Source: Algoriphagus sp. (GTDB lineage: Bacteria; Bacteroidota; Bacteroidia; Cytophagales; Cyclobacteriaceae). Taken from it: a DNA stretch of 64,000 nucleotides. Under the pieces are notes generated by a model, which was given only the letters and a program-made list of their open reading frames with translations, searched no databases and was not told the origin of the DNA. Below are positions 45,724 through 54,783 of the stretch, piece by piece; within the stretch, counting starts at the first letter, position 1; the number at the start of each line of letters is the position of its first letter. Location: contig NZ_JABXIN010000001.1 of the NCBI RefSeq assembly GCF_013373065.1, forward strand, positions 124,001 through 188,000, read 5' to 3'. Position numbers and translations under genes: made by a program.

Positions 45724-45747
45724 GAATCTTTTTGGTGATTTGAAGGC

Positions 45748-45755
45748 CAAATTTA
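45748..45755 (-). promoter_or_regulatory. Predicted -7 box of hisS
   Basis: TAAATTTG on the minus strand matches TAnnTTTG exactly; start expected near 45742, a leader of about 19 nt. No clear -33 element. Confidence 0.45.
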
Positions 45756-45840
45756 CCCAAAAAATAGAGAATCGCTTGGTTTCTCCTGTATTTAGAAAAT
45801 ATTTTCCAAAAGGCTCTTAGGCAATACGCAAATGTTTTTC

Positions 45841-45848
45841 TACCTTTG
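45841..45848 (+). promoter_or_regulatory. Predicted -7 box of the 48-residue protein gene
   Basis: TACCTTTG is an exact consensus -7 element, 38 nt before the ATG. The -33 region has only TTA. Confidence 0.55.
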
Positions 45849-45886
45849 CCGTCCGATTCGAATCCAATACATTAAAAGATATAGTC

Positions 45887-46033
45887 ATGGCAGTTACTAC
45901 TCTGAAAAGAAAACTTAAAAGAAAAAGACAAGGTCAAAATACACGTACTGCTCAAATTAAGCAGTTGACTGCAAAGCCAGTTATCAAAAACGTGGATGTT
46001 GAAGAATTGAAAAAATCTTTCGAAAGCAAATAA
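45887..46033 (+). CDS. 48-residue strongly basic protein
   Basis: A gene too short for most callers: ATG at 45887, TAA at 46031-46033. The product has an N-terminal basic cluster (TLKRKLKRKRQGQNTR, residues 5-20) and a helical tail with IKNVDVEELKKSF. About 14 Lys/Arg and 4 acidic residues. A consensus promoter box and an own terminator frame it, strong signs of a real, highly expressed gene. The composition suggests an RNA- or ribosome-binding protein. Bacteroidota have small lineage-specific ribosomal proteins (for example bL38), but I cannot tell whether this is one. Confidence 0.8.
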   Translation: MAVTTLKRKLKRKRQGQNTRTAQIKQLTAKPVIKNVDVEELKKSFESK

Positions 46034-46052
46034 ATTTCGATCAAATCTTTCT

Positions 46053-46075
46053 AGCGGCTTTTGCCGCTTTTTTTT
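46053..46075 (+). terminator. Rho-independent terminator
   Basis: AGCGGC/GCCGCT with TTTT loop and T8, 19 nt after the 48-residue gene. It lies before the convergent phosphoesterase gene. Confidence 0.88.
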
Positions 46076-46080
46076 GCCTA

Positions 46081-46587
46081 TTATTCTCTCCCCCTTCTTC
46101 CCAGTTCCACTACCTGAAGGTTTTTAACCTGCCCTTTATCCAATTCAAACAGTAAAAAGGTTCTCATTTGATGAAAACCTTGCTGACCAATTGCTCCTGG
46201 GTTCATATAAAGGCAATTTACACTTGGATCAAATTCGACTTTGCAGATATGGGAATGCCCACAAATAAAAAGTTTGGGTTGGACAGCCTTTATCTTTGCT
46301 TTAACCCCTTTAGCATACCGCAGGGGTTTCCCTCCAATATGGGTCATTAAAACCTTTACATCTTCCACCTCGAATTCATTCCATTCAGGATAGATATTTT
46401 GAATTTCCGAGTCATCAATATTTCCAAACACCGCCCGTACTATTTTTCCCTGAGGAAGCTGATGCATAACTTCCATGCTTCCAATATCTCCAGCATGCCA
46501 AATTTCATCCACTCCTTTTAGATACTGGAGAGTTTTGTGATCAATGTAACTGTGAGAATCTGAAATGAGCGCGATTTTAGTGGACAT
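46081..46587 (-). CDS. YfcE/MJ0936-type metallophosphoesterase
   Basis: A 168-residue calcineurin-like phosphodiesterase: ISDSHSYID (metal Asp/His, about residues 8-16), HAGDIGS (about 31-37), GNIDD (about 55-59), THIGGKP (about 82-88), and CGHSH (about 109-113) followed by NPGAIG. All metal ligands are present. Homologues cleave phosphodiesters in vitro; natural substrate unknown. Monocistronic. Confidence 0.93.
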   Translation of the reverse strand: MSTKIALISDSHSYIDHKTLQYLKGVDEIWHAGDIGSMEVMHQLPQGKIVRAVFGNIDDSEIQNIYPEWNEFEVEDVKVLMTHIGGKPLRYAKGVKAKIKAVQPKLFICGHSHICKVEFDPSVNCLYMNPGAIGQQGFHQMRTFLLFELDKGQVKNLQVVELGRRGRE

Positions 46588-46655
46588 TTATCAGGAAAGG
46601 AATTAATTTCTACCCGAATATGTATGGAAAGTACTACACTCAAAAATGAAAGACT

Positions 46656-47057
46656 ATGAAAAATTATCTTAAATCAGCCATTCTTAGCTTTTTCTTGTTG
46701 GCTTTGGCTTTTTATTCCCAAGCTCAAACAGCACAGGATTCGGCAAAAGTGGTCAGTGTTGATAAATTTGAAAAGCTGATTAGCAAAAAGAAAAACACCC
46801 TCTTGGATATCCGAACTCCAGAAGAAATGAAAGAAGGATACATTTCAGGAGCGGGAAATCTGGATTTTTTGGCTGAGGATTTCTCTGAGAAAATCGAAAC
46901 CTTGGACAAATCCAAAACTTACCTGCTTTATTGCCGTTCTGGAAAAAGAACAGCTAAAGCAGGGGCAGCCATGAAAGCCGCTGGATTCAAACATGTAATT
47001 ATGCTGGACGGAGGCATTACTGCCTGGAAAAACGAAGGAAAGCCAATTAAAGACTAA
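46656..47057 (+). CDS. Exported rhodanese-like sulfurtransferase
   Basis: A 133-residue single-domain rhodanese with a signal peptide ending SQAQ (residue 24). It has LLDIRTPEEMKEGYISGAGNLDF (about residues 49-71), the active-site loop Cys93 in LLYCRSGKRTAKAG, and GGITAWKNEGKPI at the end. Periplasmic sulfur or redox role likely. Its TAA overlaps the ATG of the aldehyde dehydrogenase gene by one base, suggesting co-translation. Confidence 0.93.
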   Translation: MKNYLKSAILSFFLLALAFYSQAQTAQDSAKVVSVDKFEKLISKKKNTLLDIRTPEEMKEGYISGAGNLDFLAEDFSEKIETLDKSKTYLLYCRSGKRTAKAGAAMKAAGFKHVIMLDGGITAWKNEGKPIKD

Positions 47058-48421
47058 TGATTCAATCTATCAATCCCTATACCGGTGAGATTTTAAAAGA
47101 ATTCAACCCATTTGATGAACTCCAAATTGAAGCAGCCTTAGCCAAAAGCGAGGCTGCTTTTCGTAAGTGGAAAAACAAAGATTTTTCGGAGCGAAAAAAA
47201 TTAATGAAAGCTGCAGCCCAAGAACTGCGGGAAAACAGGGATGAATATGCATTTATAATCACTCAAGAAGTGGGGAAAGTAATCAAGGAATCCCAAGCAG
47301 AAATTGAAAAGTGCGCTTGGGTTTGTGATTATTATGCAGATTTTGCTGAAGAATTTTTGGAGCCTAAGAACATAAACCTCCCAGAGGGAACGAAGGCAAA
47401 AGTATTTCATCAACCTTTAGGGGCCATTTTAGCTGTAATGCCATGGAACTTCCCGTTTTGGCAGGTATTCCGATTTGCAGCTCCTACCCTCATGGCTGGT
47501 AATACTGGCCTACTCAAACATGCCTCAAACGTCCCTCAATCTGCACTAGCCATTCAACAAGTGTTTGAGCGGGCAGGATTTCCCGAAGGAGTTTTTCAAA
47601 CTTTATTAATTGATTCTAAAGCGACAAACCACATCATTGCAGATCCAAGAGTAAAAGCAGTCACTCTGACAGGAAGCGAAAAAGCCGGAGCAGCTGTAGC
47701 CGCTACCGCCGGAAAACACATCAAAAAATCACTGCTTGAATTGGGAGGAAGTGATCCTTTTATCGTCCTGGCAGATGCAGATGTGCCAAAAGCAGCAAAA
47801 ACTGCAGCCAAAGCCCGAATGATCAATTTTGGCCAAAGTTGTATTGCCGCAAAACGATTTATTATAGAGGAATCCATTTTCGATAAGTTTATTGACATTT
47901 TCTCGAACGAAATTAAAGCCATGAAATTCGGTAACCCCGAAAATCCGGATTCAGATTATACTTGCATGGCTCGAGAAGATTTGGCCTTAGAACTTTATGA
48001 GCAAGTAGAAAAAAGTGTGAAAGCAGGAGCAAAAATCCTACTTGGTGGTTCAAAGCCCGAAAAGGGTAAAGCTTTATTTGAGCCAACAATTTTGACAAAT
48101 ATCCCCAAGGAAGCTCCAGCTTATTCCGAGGAGTTGTTCGGTCCTGTCGCATCCATTTTTAAAGTAAAAAATGAGGCTGAGGCAATTGCATTGGCAAATG
48201 ATTGCGAGTTTGGATTGGGAGGAAGCCTCTGGACGGAGGATCTCGAAAAAGCAGAAAAACTAGCTACTCAAATCGAAACGGGAGCTGTTTTTATCAACGC
48301 CCTTACCGCTTCAAATCCACATCTTCCTTTCGGAGGAATCAAAAAGTCCGGCTATGGCCGGGAACTCAGTCAAGAAGGCATCTTGGAATTTGTAAACAAG
48401 AAAACCGTCTTCTTGGGCTAA
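47057..48421 (+). CDS. NAD(P)-dependent aldehyde dehydrogenase (succinate-semialdehyde dehydrogenase-like)
   Basis: A 454-residue ALDH superfamily enzyme with MPWNFPFWQVFRF (about residues 128-140), TGSEKAG (about 205-211), the general base Glu228 in LELGGSDPF and the catalytic Cys262 in FGQSCIAAKRF. PWNFPFWQ and SCIAAKRF resemble succinate-semialdehyde dehydrogenases (GabD/Sad group). Coupled to the rhodanese gene. The natural aldehyde is not certain. Cytosolic. Confidence 0.92.
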   Translation: MIQSINPYTGEILKEFNPFDELQIEAALAKSEAAFRKWKNKDFSERKKLMKAAAQELRENRDEYAFIITQEVGKVIKESQAEIEKCAWVCDYYADFAEEFLEPKNINLPEGTKAKVFHQPLGAILAVMPWNFPFWQVFRFAAPTLMAGNTGLLKHASNVPQSALAIQQVFERAGFPEGVFQTLLIDSKATNHIIADPRVKAVTLTGSEKAGAAVAATAGKHIKKSLLELGGSDPFIVLADADVPKAAKTAAKARMINFGQSCIAAKRFIIEESIFDKFIDIFSNEIKAMKFGNPENPDSDYTCMAREDLALELYEQVEKSVKAGAKILLGGSKPEKGKALFEPTILTNIPKEAPAYSEELFGPVASIFKVKNEAEAIALANDCEFGLGGSLWTEDLEKAEKLATQIETGAVFINALTASNPHLPFGGIKKSGYGRELSQEGILEFVNKKTVFLG

Positions 48422-48487
48422 ATTAGCAAGGATAATCCCATGAGTGGTTTTTGCAATTGAGGGATTCCTTCCTATTTTTACGAGCCA

Positions 48488-48495
48488 TAATTTTG
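48488..48495 (+). promoter_or_regulatory. Predicted -7 box of pdhB, very close to the start codon
   Basis: TAATTTTG matches the consensus exactly and lies only 10 nt before the ATG at 48506, implying a leader of about 5-6 nt. The -33 candidate is TTC at 48465-48467 (20-nt gap). Confidence 0.4.
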
Positions 48496-48505
48496 ACCTT
48501 ATAAA

Positions 48506-49486
48506 ATGAGAGAAATACAGTTTCGAGAAGCCCTCAGAGAGGCCATGTCTGAAGAAATGAGACGTGATCCCAATGTCTTTTTGATGGGGGAAGAAGTAGC
48601 AGAGTACAATGGTGCTTACAAGGTTTCTCAGGGAATGCTGGATGAATTTGGTCCGGACCGGGTATATGATACTCCCATTGCAGAATTAGGTTTTGCAGGT
48701 TTGGGCGTCGGAGCAGCAATGAACGGTTTGCGTCCTATCATTGAATTCATGACGTTCAACTTCTCCCTAGTTGCTATTGATCAGATCATCAACTCCGCTG
48801 CAAAGATGTATGCGATGTCTGGTGGCGCCTATTCCGTTCCGATTGTGTTCCGAGGACCTACTGGAAATGCAGGCCAATTGGGAGCAACGCACTCATCAAA
48901 CTTCGAAAACTGGTTTGCCAATACTCCCGGTTTGAAAGTAATTGTTCCTTCCAATCCATACGATGCAAAAGGACTCTTAAAGGCTGCTGTTCGTGACCCA
49001 GATCCGGTAATTTTCATGGAATCTGAATTGATGTATTCTGATAAAGGGGAAGTTCCTGAATCTGAATACCTATTGCCGATCGGCGTAGCTGACATCAAGC
49101 GAAAAGGAAAAGACGTTACGTTGATTTCCTTTGGAAAAATGATGAAAGTAGCCTTGGAAGCAGCTGAAGTAATGGCAAAAGAGGGAATTGATTGCGAGGT
49201 AATCGATCTTCGGACCGTGAGACCAATTGACTATGCTACTTGTGTAGAATCAATCAAGAAAACTAATCGGGCTGTCATTGTAGAAGAAGCCAATCCACTG
49301 GCCGCTATTTCCTCAGAGTTGACGTATCATTTCCAACGGTATGCATTTGATTACCTCGATTCCCCTGTGATTCGGGTAAACTCCATGGATGTACCTTTAA
49401 GCTATGCGCCAACTTATATTGAAGCTACTATTCCTAATGTTGAACGTACAGTAGCGGCTATTAAAAAAGTGACCTATAGACAATAA
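48506..49486 (+). CDS. pdhB: Pyruvate dehydrogenase E1 component, beta subunit
   Basis: The beta subunit of the alpha2beta2-type E1 that decarboxylates pyruvate with thiamine diphosphate to feed acetyl-CoA formation. The 326-residue protein shows REALREAMSEEMRRDPNVFLMGEEVAEYNGAY-type start (GEEVAEYNGAYKVSQG about residues 27-43), DTPIAELGFAGLGVGAAMNG, FRGPTGNAGQLGATHS, and EVIDLRTVRPID (about 230-241). Close relatives handle 2-oxoisovalerate, but the GAYKVSQGM form fits pyruvate. The alpha-subunit gene is not adjacent. Confidence 0.94.
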   Translation: MREIQFREALREAMSEEMRRDPNVFLMGEEVAEYNGAYKVSQGMLDEFGPDRVYDTPIAELGFAGLGVGAAMNGLRPIIEFMTFNFSLVAIDQIINSAAKMYAMSGGAYSVPIVFRGPTGNAGQLGATHSSNFENWFANTPGLKVIVPSNPYDAKGLLKAAVRDPDPVIFMESELMYSDKGEVPESEYLLPIGVADIKRKGKDVTLISFGKMMKVALEAAEVMAKEGIDCEVIDLRTVRPIDYATCVESIKKTNRAVIVEEANPLAAISSELTYHFQRYAFDYLDSPVIRVNSMDVPLSYAPTYIEATIPNVERTVAAIKKVTYRQ

Positions 49487-49504
49487 TATCATTCATATTC
49501 AAAC

Positions 49505-49537
49505 AAAAAACCCTGACTCAAAAAGCCAGGGTTTTTT
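49505..49537. terminator. Terminator of pdhB
   Basis: AAAACCCTG/CAGGGTTTT with an 11-nt loop, T6 on the plus strand and A/T-rich on the other; lies between convergent genes. Confidence 0.8.
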
Positions 49538-49564
49538 GTTACCCAATCTATCTATTTGTTTTTA

Positions 49565-49600
49565 AAGGGCACTAGCCCATGATTGAAACTAGTTGCCCTT
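49565..49600 (-). other. Hairpin at the 3' end of the TonB-receptor gene
   Basis: On the minus strand, AAGGGCAACTAG pairs with CTAGTGCCCTT (11 bp, one bulged A) around a 13-nt loop, about 20 nt past the receptor stop. No T tract directly follows; it may stabilise the transcript end ahead of the terminator at 49505-49537. Confidence 0.5.
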
Positions 49601-49620
49601 GATGTTGTTTGAATTTCAGA

Positions 49621-52128
49621 TTATCTATTCTCGTTCATCTGACCATTCATTCCCCCGTCATCACCACCTTTCAAATCATCATTGCTGACTGATTTTCTTC
49701 GACGATTTCGGTCATTCATGGACATTTTTCCAATTCGATAACTGAAGTTGATTTTGAAGTTCATATTTCTCAAAGCAGTTGTACTGTTTTGAATAATGGT
49801 TGGTGTGATGGTCTCATTTCTGATGATGAACTCTTTAGCCAAGAAGTTTTCAACTCCGAAACCAATACTTCCTCTTTTTTCCTGGAATTGCTTATTGAAG
49901 TTCAAGCCATAAGCCGCGAAACCCCCACTAGTTCCTTGTAGCTGAACTCTTCTACCTCTTGCAAAGGTAAAGAGCTGCACTTGCCAATCTTTTGGAAGGG
50001 AATAGTTACCAAACATACGTCCACTGATTACCCAACCTTCGTTCTTGGCAGCAGTCTGAGGATCTGACAGCCCGTTATCCAACATGGTGTAGAACAAGTC
50101 GATACCACCATTCAAGGAGAACTTATTGTTGATATTCACATTGGCAAAGATGTTTGTACCAATCGCTTGCTCCTGTCCGATATTTTCAAAGGTGGTATAG
50201 ATCACATTATCTTCAAGTACTGAACGAACCGCCTGGATAGAACCTGTCGTATTTCGGTAGAATGTAGTGAAGTTCAACATCGTCCCTTTGATAAAGGTGC
50301 TATAGCCCAATTCATAATTATCTGTGAATTCAGGATCCAATTCCGGATTACCCTGACTTACCTGAAGCGGGTTAGAAGCTTCAATGTTAGGGTTCAAGAA
50401 TCTCAAAGAAGGACGCTGCAATCGACGATTATAAGCCGCCTTGATCAAATTTCCATTCTTTAACTTTCTACTTGCATTTAAGCTTGGGATCAAAGATCCA
50501 TAAGAAGGAATCTGTACTGTCAGTTCATTGGTGAAATCCGCTGAAATAGTGGTGTATTCGTAACGGAAACCAGGTTTCAATGTATAATTCTTCAAGAAAT
50601 TGAAGGTATAGGAAACATAAGCTGCGGATACATTTTGATCATAGCTAAACTCATTGCTCAAGGAAGGATCTACTAATTCAATATAATCTCCATCCGCTCC
50701 TTCAGCTCTGAAGTATGCAAAATCAGAATATGCTTTTCGAAGAATGTTCTTAGCACCGTATTCCAAAATTTGCTGACCATCTGCACCCAATGGAGTCACG
50801 AAATCCAATTGAGCAGTAAATTCCTCATTTCGGCTTGGGTTATCGTTTCTTAATCGGGAATCAATGGTTTGAAAATCTTCATTGAAGAGTGAATTGACAA
50901 AAGAGTTTTCTCTATTGTTTCTGGAGTAAAGTGTCAAGAAACTGATTTCTTTTCCTTTCTTCTCGAAAGTTCGTGTGTAATTGACACTCACATCGATAGA
51001 GTTTGATTGATCTTTGGTGTCGGTCTGACGCAAAGCTGAATTCACTAAATCTTCAGCAACAAAAGTCTGGGTCAAGAAATCATTTTGGTAATTTCTGGAA
51101 TTTCGAATTCCAAAATTGGCAGATCCTGAAAGGAAATTATACTTATCGATTTCATAGTCAACTCCAAAATTATATCGGCCAAACATGAAGTTACGCTCGG
51201 TATCTGCAGACTGAGAAATTACAGTCTGGCCTCCATCAGCACCCAACAAAGTCTGTGTATTTTCGAAGCTTCCCAAGGTATTGTATCCTGCGCGACCGAA
51301 ACCTCCCAAAGAGAATCCAAATTTACCAATTCGAGCACCACCGTTTAATCCCAAGTTTGATCCACGAAGCCCCGCACCACTGTTGATACTGAGCGTCATT
51401 CCTTGCAAATTGTTTTTCTTGGTAACAATATTAATTACCCCTGAAGTACCTTCTGCATCGAATCTCGCAGAAGGGGAAGTGATTACTTCTACTTCTTTGA
51501 TTTCATCCGCTGGAATTTGACGCAAAGCGTCTGTAATACTACTTGCAGCAATTGCAGAAGGACGATTGTCAATTAATACGGTGATATTGCTACTACCACG
51601 CATAGATACATTTCCATCCAAATCGACAGACAACATCGGCACTCTTCTCAAAACATCTGTAGCATCACCTCCAGCAACGGTTTTATCATTTTCCGCTTTG
51701 TAGATCGTTCGATCAACTCGCTCTTCGATTAACTCACGTTGTCCTTGAACAGTCACTTCTTCCAGGGCCAATCCCTCATCTGACATGAGCAATTCCCCTA
51801 AATTGACATCTCCAGTTGGACTGGTCACTTTGATACCATCTACAACGAGTGTTTCAAATCCAATGAAAGTTAATTGCAGGGTGTATTCACCTGGTTCGAA
51901 TCCTGTGATGAAGAATTTTCCATCCCCATCTGCTACAGCCCCCGCAAGGCTAACATCGGCACCTTTTTTATATAAGGCCGCAGTCGCATATCCAACCGGC
52001 TCACCAGATTTGCCATCTTTGGCAACACCGATTATACGGGCTGGTTCATCTCCATCCTGCTGTGCAATCACTGGAATTGCAGCGGCAAAAAGGAAAAATA
52101 CTAAAATAAGATTGAGTAGTTTTTTCAT
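49621..52128 (-). CDS. TonB-dependent receptor-type outer-membrane protein (OMP_b-brl family)
   Basis: An 835-residue outer-membrane protein with a signal peptide ending VIAQ (residue 23). Next come a carboxypeptidase-like regulatory domain (about residues 30-115; SGEPVGYATAALYKK), VTVQGQRELIEERVDRTIY, a plug domain (about 140-235) with VSMRGSSNITVLIDNRPS and GVINIVTKK, then a long barrel. No SusD partner. Ligand unknown; the C-terminus is a charged tail (KSVSNDDLKGGDDGG) rather than the usual terminal aromatic. Isolated. Confidence 0.93.
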   Translation of the reverse strand: MKKLLNLILVFFLFAAAIPVIAQQDGDEPARIIGVAKDGKSGEPVGYATAALYKKGADVSLAGAVADGDGKFFITGFEPGEYTLQLTFIGFETLVVDGIKVTSPTGDVNLGELLMSDEGLALEEVTVQGQRELIEERVDRTIYKAENDKTVAGGDATDVLRRVPMLSVDLDGNVSMRGSSNITVLIDNRPSAIAASSITDALRQIPADEIKEVEVITSPSARFDAEGTSGVINIVTKKNNLQGMTLSINSGAGLRGSNLGLNGGARIGKFGFSLGGFGRAGYNTLGSFENTQTLLGADGGQTVISQSADTERNFMFGRYNFGVDYEIDKYNFLSGSANFGIRNSRNYQNDFLTQTFVAEDLVNSALRQTDTKDQSNSIDVSVNYTRTFEKKGKEISFLTLYSRNNRENSFVNSLFNEDFQTIDSRLRNDNPSRNEEFTAQLDFVTPLGADGQQILEYGAKNILRKAYSDFAYFRAEGADGDYIELVDPSLSNEFSYDQNVSAAYVSYTFNFLKNYTLKPGFRYEYTTISADFTNELTVQIPSYGSLIPSLNASRKLKNGNLIKAAYNRRLQRPSLRFLNPNIEASNPLQVSQGNPELDPEFTDNYELGYSTFIKGTMLNFTTFYRNTTGSIQAVRSVLEDNVIYTTFENIGQEQAIGTNIFANVNINNKFSLNGGIDLFYTMLDNGLSDPQTAAKNEGWVISGRMFGNYSLPKDWQVQLFTFARGRRVQLQGTSGGFAAYGLNFNKQFQEKRGSIGFGVENFLAKEFIIRNETITPTIIQNSTTALRNMNFKINFSYRIGKMSMNDRNRRRKSVSNDDLKGGDDGGMNGQMNENR

Positions 52129-52386
52129 GATTTAGTCTTCAAATATTGGGCATTCACCCTTTCAATACACCAAAGCAACGGGCTTTGTTTCATTAAAATT
52201 GAGGCAATAGACCAAGCCCATAGACTTATCGACAAATCCCCTTTTTGAGCAGATAAAAACAGTAAAACCGAGAAAAATCGAATTCATCGTGTAAAAATCA
52301 GTCTACAGCGGCAAAAAGTCTGGATTGGTAGATTATTGCTTCGATTTGGTAAATCTTTCTCTTAGTTTGCATTGAAAATCAAAGCA
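52129..52386. other. Divergent intergenic region
   Basis: About 258 nt between the receptor and the histidine kinase. It contains a small inverted repeat CAAAGC-5nt-GCTTTG (52171-52187) and a plus-strand -7-like TAGTTTG at 52363-52369 for the kinase gene. No gene seen. Confidence 0.4.
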
Positions 52387-53469
52387 ATGCAGCTTATCAC
52401 CCCCCGAAAAAACATATCCATACTCGTCCATATATTGGGCTGGTTGATGCTAGGAGTAGTTTTGCTTCTGCTTTCCCCACTCTCCTGGAGAATGGGTGAA
52501 ATCGACCTACCTAATGAATATTGGTGGAAACAAGCCTTTTTGGTGTTGTTACTCTTATTCATCTTTTACACCAACCAGTCCTTTGTCGTTCCTAGAGTTC
52601 TATTAAAAGGCAAAACCTATACTTACCTCTTGATGGCTATCATCGGTGGGATCTTTTTTTATTACATCATTGTGTACTTCGAGCAGCTGATTCAGTATCC
52701 GCTTCGAATGCATGAGACTTTCAGTCCTGACAGACCTTTTGACCCTAAAAGAAGATGGATCCCTGGGGATGTTTTTCAGGAGATGCTGTATTTGCTTTCC
52801 GTTGGCCTAAGTACTTCCCTTGCCCTGGTACAGAAATGGCAAAAAGATGAGGAACACCGTCAGGAACTAGAAAAGCAACGGATCAAGACTGAACTTTCCT
52901 ACCTCAAAGCTCAAATCAACCCACATTTCTTTTTCAACACACTAAATAACATCTACTCCCTGACGAATCTAGATGTCAAAAAAGCGCAGGAAGCTTTATT
53001 AAAGCTTTCCAGAATGATGCGCTATGTGTTGTATGAAAATCAGAAGGAAACCACACTTTTAAGCAAAGAAGTTGATTTCATCCGGGATTATATTGAGCTG
53101 ATGAAAATGCGATTGACTGATAAAGTCAAGCTCCATATTCAGTTGGATGAAACTGAAGATCACCACATTATTGCACCCATGTTATTGCTTCCGTTTTTGG
53201 AGAATTCTTTCAAGCATGGAATCAGTTCTCAAAAGGAAAGTGATATCCATATCAAGTTGGAAATCATGGGGAATACGATCTTTTTTGAGACAAGAAATCA
53301 AATCTTCCCTACCAATCCAGATAGCCCCGAAGCCAAAGAACATGGAATAGGATTAGTGAATACGCAGCGAAGATTGAGCTTATTGTACCCGGGGAAACAT
53401 CGTCTGAAATTTGGGAAAGATGAAGAGAATCAGGAATATTACGTTAACCTGACTCTAAATCTCGAATGA
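52387..53469 (+). CDS. LytS/YehU-type sensor histidine kinase
   Basis: From the ATG at 52387 it is 360 residues (an in-frame TTG at 52372 lies at the predicted transcription start). Four membrane helices fill the first 150 residues (about 8-30, 48-62, 80-98, 130-148) with no obvious sensor loop domain. A short coiled coil leads to the His_kinase domain with QINPHFFFNTLNNIYSL (phospho-acceptor His180), then the ATP-binding HATPase part (FLENSFKHG, GIGLVNTQRRLSLLYP). Its stop overlaps the start of the LytTR regulator by 4 nt; the two form a pair. Signal unknown. Confidence 0.94.
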   Translation: MQLITPRKNISILVHILGWLMLGVVLLLLSPLSWRMGEIDLPNEYWWKQAFLVLLLLFIFYTNQSFVVPRVLLKGKTYTYLLMAIIGGIFFYYIIVYFEQLIQYPLRMHETFSPDRPFDPKRRWIPGDVFQEMLYLLSVGLSTSLALVQKWQKDEEHRQELEKQRIKTELSYLKAQINPHFFFNTLNNIYSLTNLDVKKAQEALLKLSRMMRYVLYENQKETTLLSKEVDFIRDYIELMKMRLTDKVKLHIQLDETEDHHIIAPMLLLPFLENSFKHGISSQKESDIHIKLEIMGNTIFFETRNQIFPTNPDSPEAKEHGIGLVNTQRRLSLLYPGKHRLKFGKDEENQEYYVNLTLNLE

Positions 53470-54209
53470 AACTCAAATGCATCGCAGTTGACGACGAGCC
53501 GCTGGCGCTGGACCTAGTTTGTAAATACATCGAGCAAACTTCCTTTCTAGAATTAATCGGGAAATTTTCCAGTGCAATCGAAGCCTTGAGCTTTATCAAT
53601 CAGCACGAGGTCCAGTTAATATTCATGGATATCCAAATGCCTGACTTATCGGGTATGGAACTGGCTCGAGTTTTAGATGGAAAGAAAAATTCCGATCAAA
53701 CCCGAATTGTTTTCGCCACAGCCTATCATCAATTTGCAATTGAAGGATATAAAGTAGACGCACTGGATTACCTACTCAAGCCCTTTAGCTACGAGGATTT
53801 TTTAAATGCTGCCACTAAAGCCTACAATTACTTCGAGCGGAGAAAAAATACTGAAGCTAGAAAAGAGGAAAGTGGAGCAAAACCCTTGGAGTATATTTTC
53901 CTAAAAGTAGAGTACCAACTGGTCAAGGTCATGCTTCAAGACATCCTCTATGTAGAAGCTTACAAAGATTATGTGAAGGTTCATTTAAAATCCAAAAGTG
54001 CCCCACTCCTTTCCCTGACAAGCTTGAAAAACATGGAAGAGTTACTCCCTGAAGATAAGTTTATGCGAATCCATCGATCTTTTATCATCTCCCTGGACAA
54101 CATCGATTCGGTTTCTAAAAACAGCGTGCACATTGGAAACCATGAAATTTCTATCGGAGAAAATTACAAAGAGGCATTTTTGGATTTTATGGGCCGATGG
54201 ATGAGTTAA
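53466..54209 (+). CDS. LytTR-type response regulator
   Basis: A 247-residue transcription regulator: receiver domain (about residues 1-120) with the acidic pair AVDDEP, phospho-acceptor Asp55 in FMDIQMPDLSG, and conserved Lys in DYLLKPF; then a LytTR DNA-binding domain (about 145-245) with LKVEYQLVKVMLQDILYVEAYKDYVKVH and FMRIHRSFIISLDNI. Coupled to the upstream kinase. Targets not known; such pairs often control envelope or surface functions. Confidence 0.95.
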   Translation: MKLKCIAVDDEPLALDLVCKYIEQTSFLELIGKFSSAIEALSFINQHEVQLIFMDIQMPDLSGMELARVLDGKKNSDQTRIVFATAYHQFAIEGYKVDALDYLLKPFSYEDFLNAATKAYNYFERRKNTEARKEESGAKPLEYIFLKVEYQLVKVMLQDILYVEAYKDYVKVHLKSKSAPLLSLTSLKNMEELLPEDKFMRIHRSFIISLDNIDSVSKNSVHIGNHEISIGENYKEAFLDFMGRWMS

Positions 54210-54249
54210 TTCAGTAGGCAGTATTAAGAGTAGTTACGTATTTTTAACT

Positions 54250-54726
54250 ATGAATGAATCGCAAAAACACTTTATGCGCGAAGCCATCCGCTTAGCCAAA
54301 GAAGGAATGAAAGCCGGAAATGGAGGCCCTTTTGGTTGTGTGATTGTCAAGGATGGAAAAATCATTGGTAAAGGTTCCAACATGGTCCTAAAAACCAATG
54401 ATCCTACTGGACATGCCGAGGTAGTTGCCATTCGGGATGCCTGTAAAAACCTAAATAATTTCCAGTTGGAAGGCTGCGAAGTTTATGCTTCCTGCGAACC
54501 CTGCCCCATGTGCTTAGGTGCAATTTTTTGGGCAAGACCGGAGCGCGTATTTTATGCAGGAACCAAGAAAGACGCCGCAAATGCAGGTTTTGACGATGAT
54601 TTCATCTATCAGGAAATTGAAGTGAATCCGGCTGATCGAAAAATCCCGATGATCTCTATTCTCCGGGAAGAGGCTTTAGCAGCTTTTGAAATTTGGAAAG
54701 AAATGGATAACAAAACCCTGTATTAA
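54250..54726 (+). CDS. guaD: Guanine deaminase-like nucleoside/nucleobase deaminase
   Basis: A 158-residue zinc deaminase. The zinc and proton-relay residues His55, Glu57 (HAEVVAIRDAC) and Cys85, Cys88 (CEPCPMCLGAIFWA) are all present. The length and the C-terminal part with GFDDDFIYQEIEV and RKIPM match Bacillus-type GuaD, which turns guanine to xanthine, better than the tRNA adenosine deaminase TadA. Cytosolic purine salvage or degradation. Isolated. Confidence 0.88.
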   Translation: MNESQKHFMREAIRLAKEGMKAGNGGPFGCVIVKDGKIIGKGSNMVLKTNDPTGHAEVVAIRDACKNLNNFQLEGCEVYASCEPCPMCLGAIFWARPERVFYAGTKKDAANAGFDDDFIYQEIEVNPADRKIPMISILREEALAAFEIWKEMDNKTLY

Positions 54727-54730
54727 GCAA

Positions 54731-54758
54731 AAAACCCGATCCTTTCAGACCGGGTTTA
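54731..54758. terminator. Bidirectional terminator between guaD and ffh
   Basis: AAACCCG/CGGGTTT with a 12-nt loop; the T6 tail is best on the minus strand, serving ffh. Confidence 0.72.
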
Positions 54759-54783
54759 TTCTAAATTCCAAATTCTTAATTTC

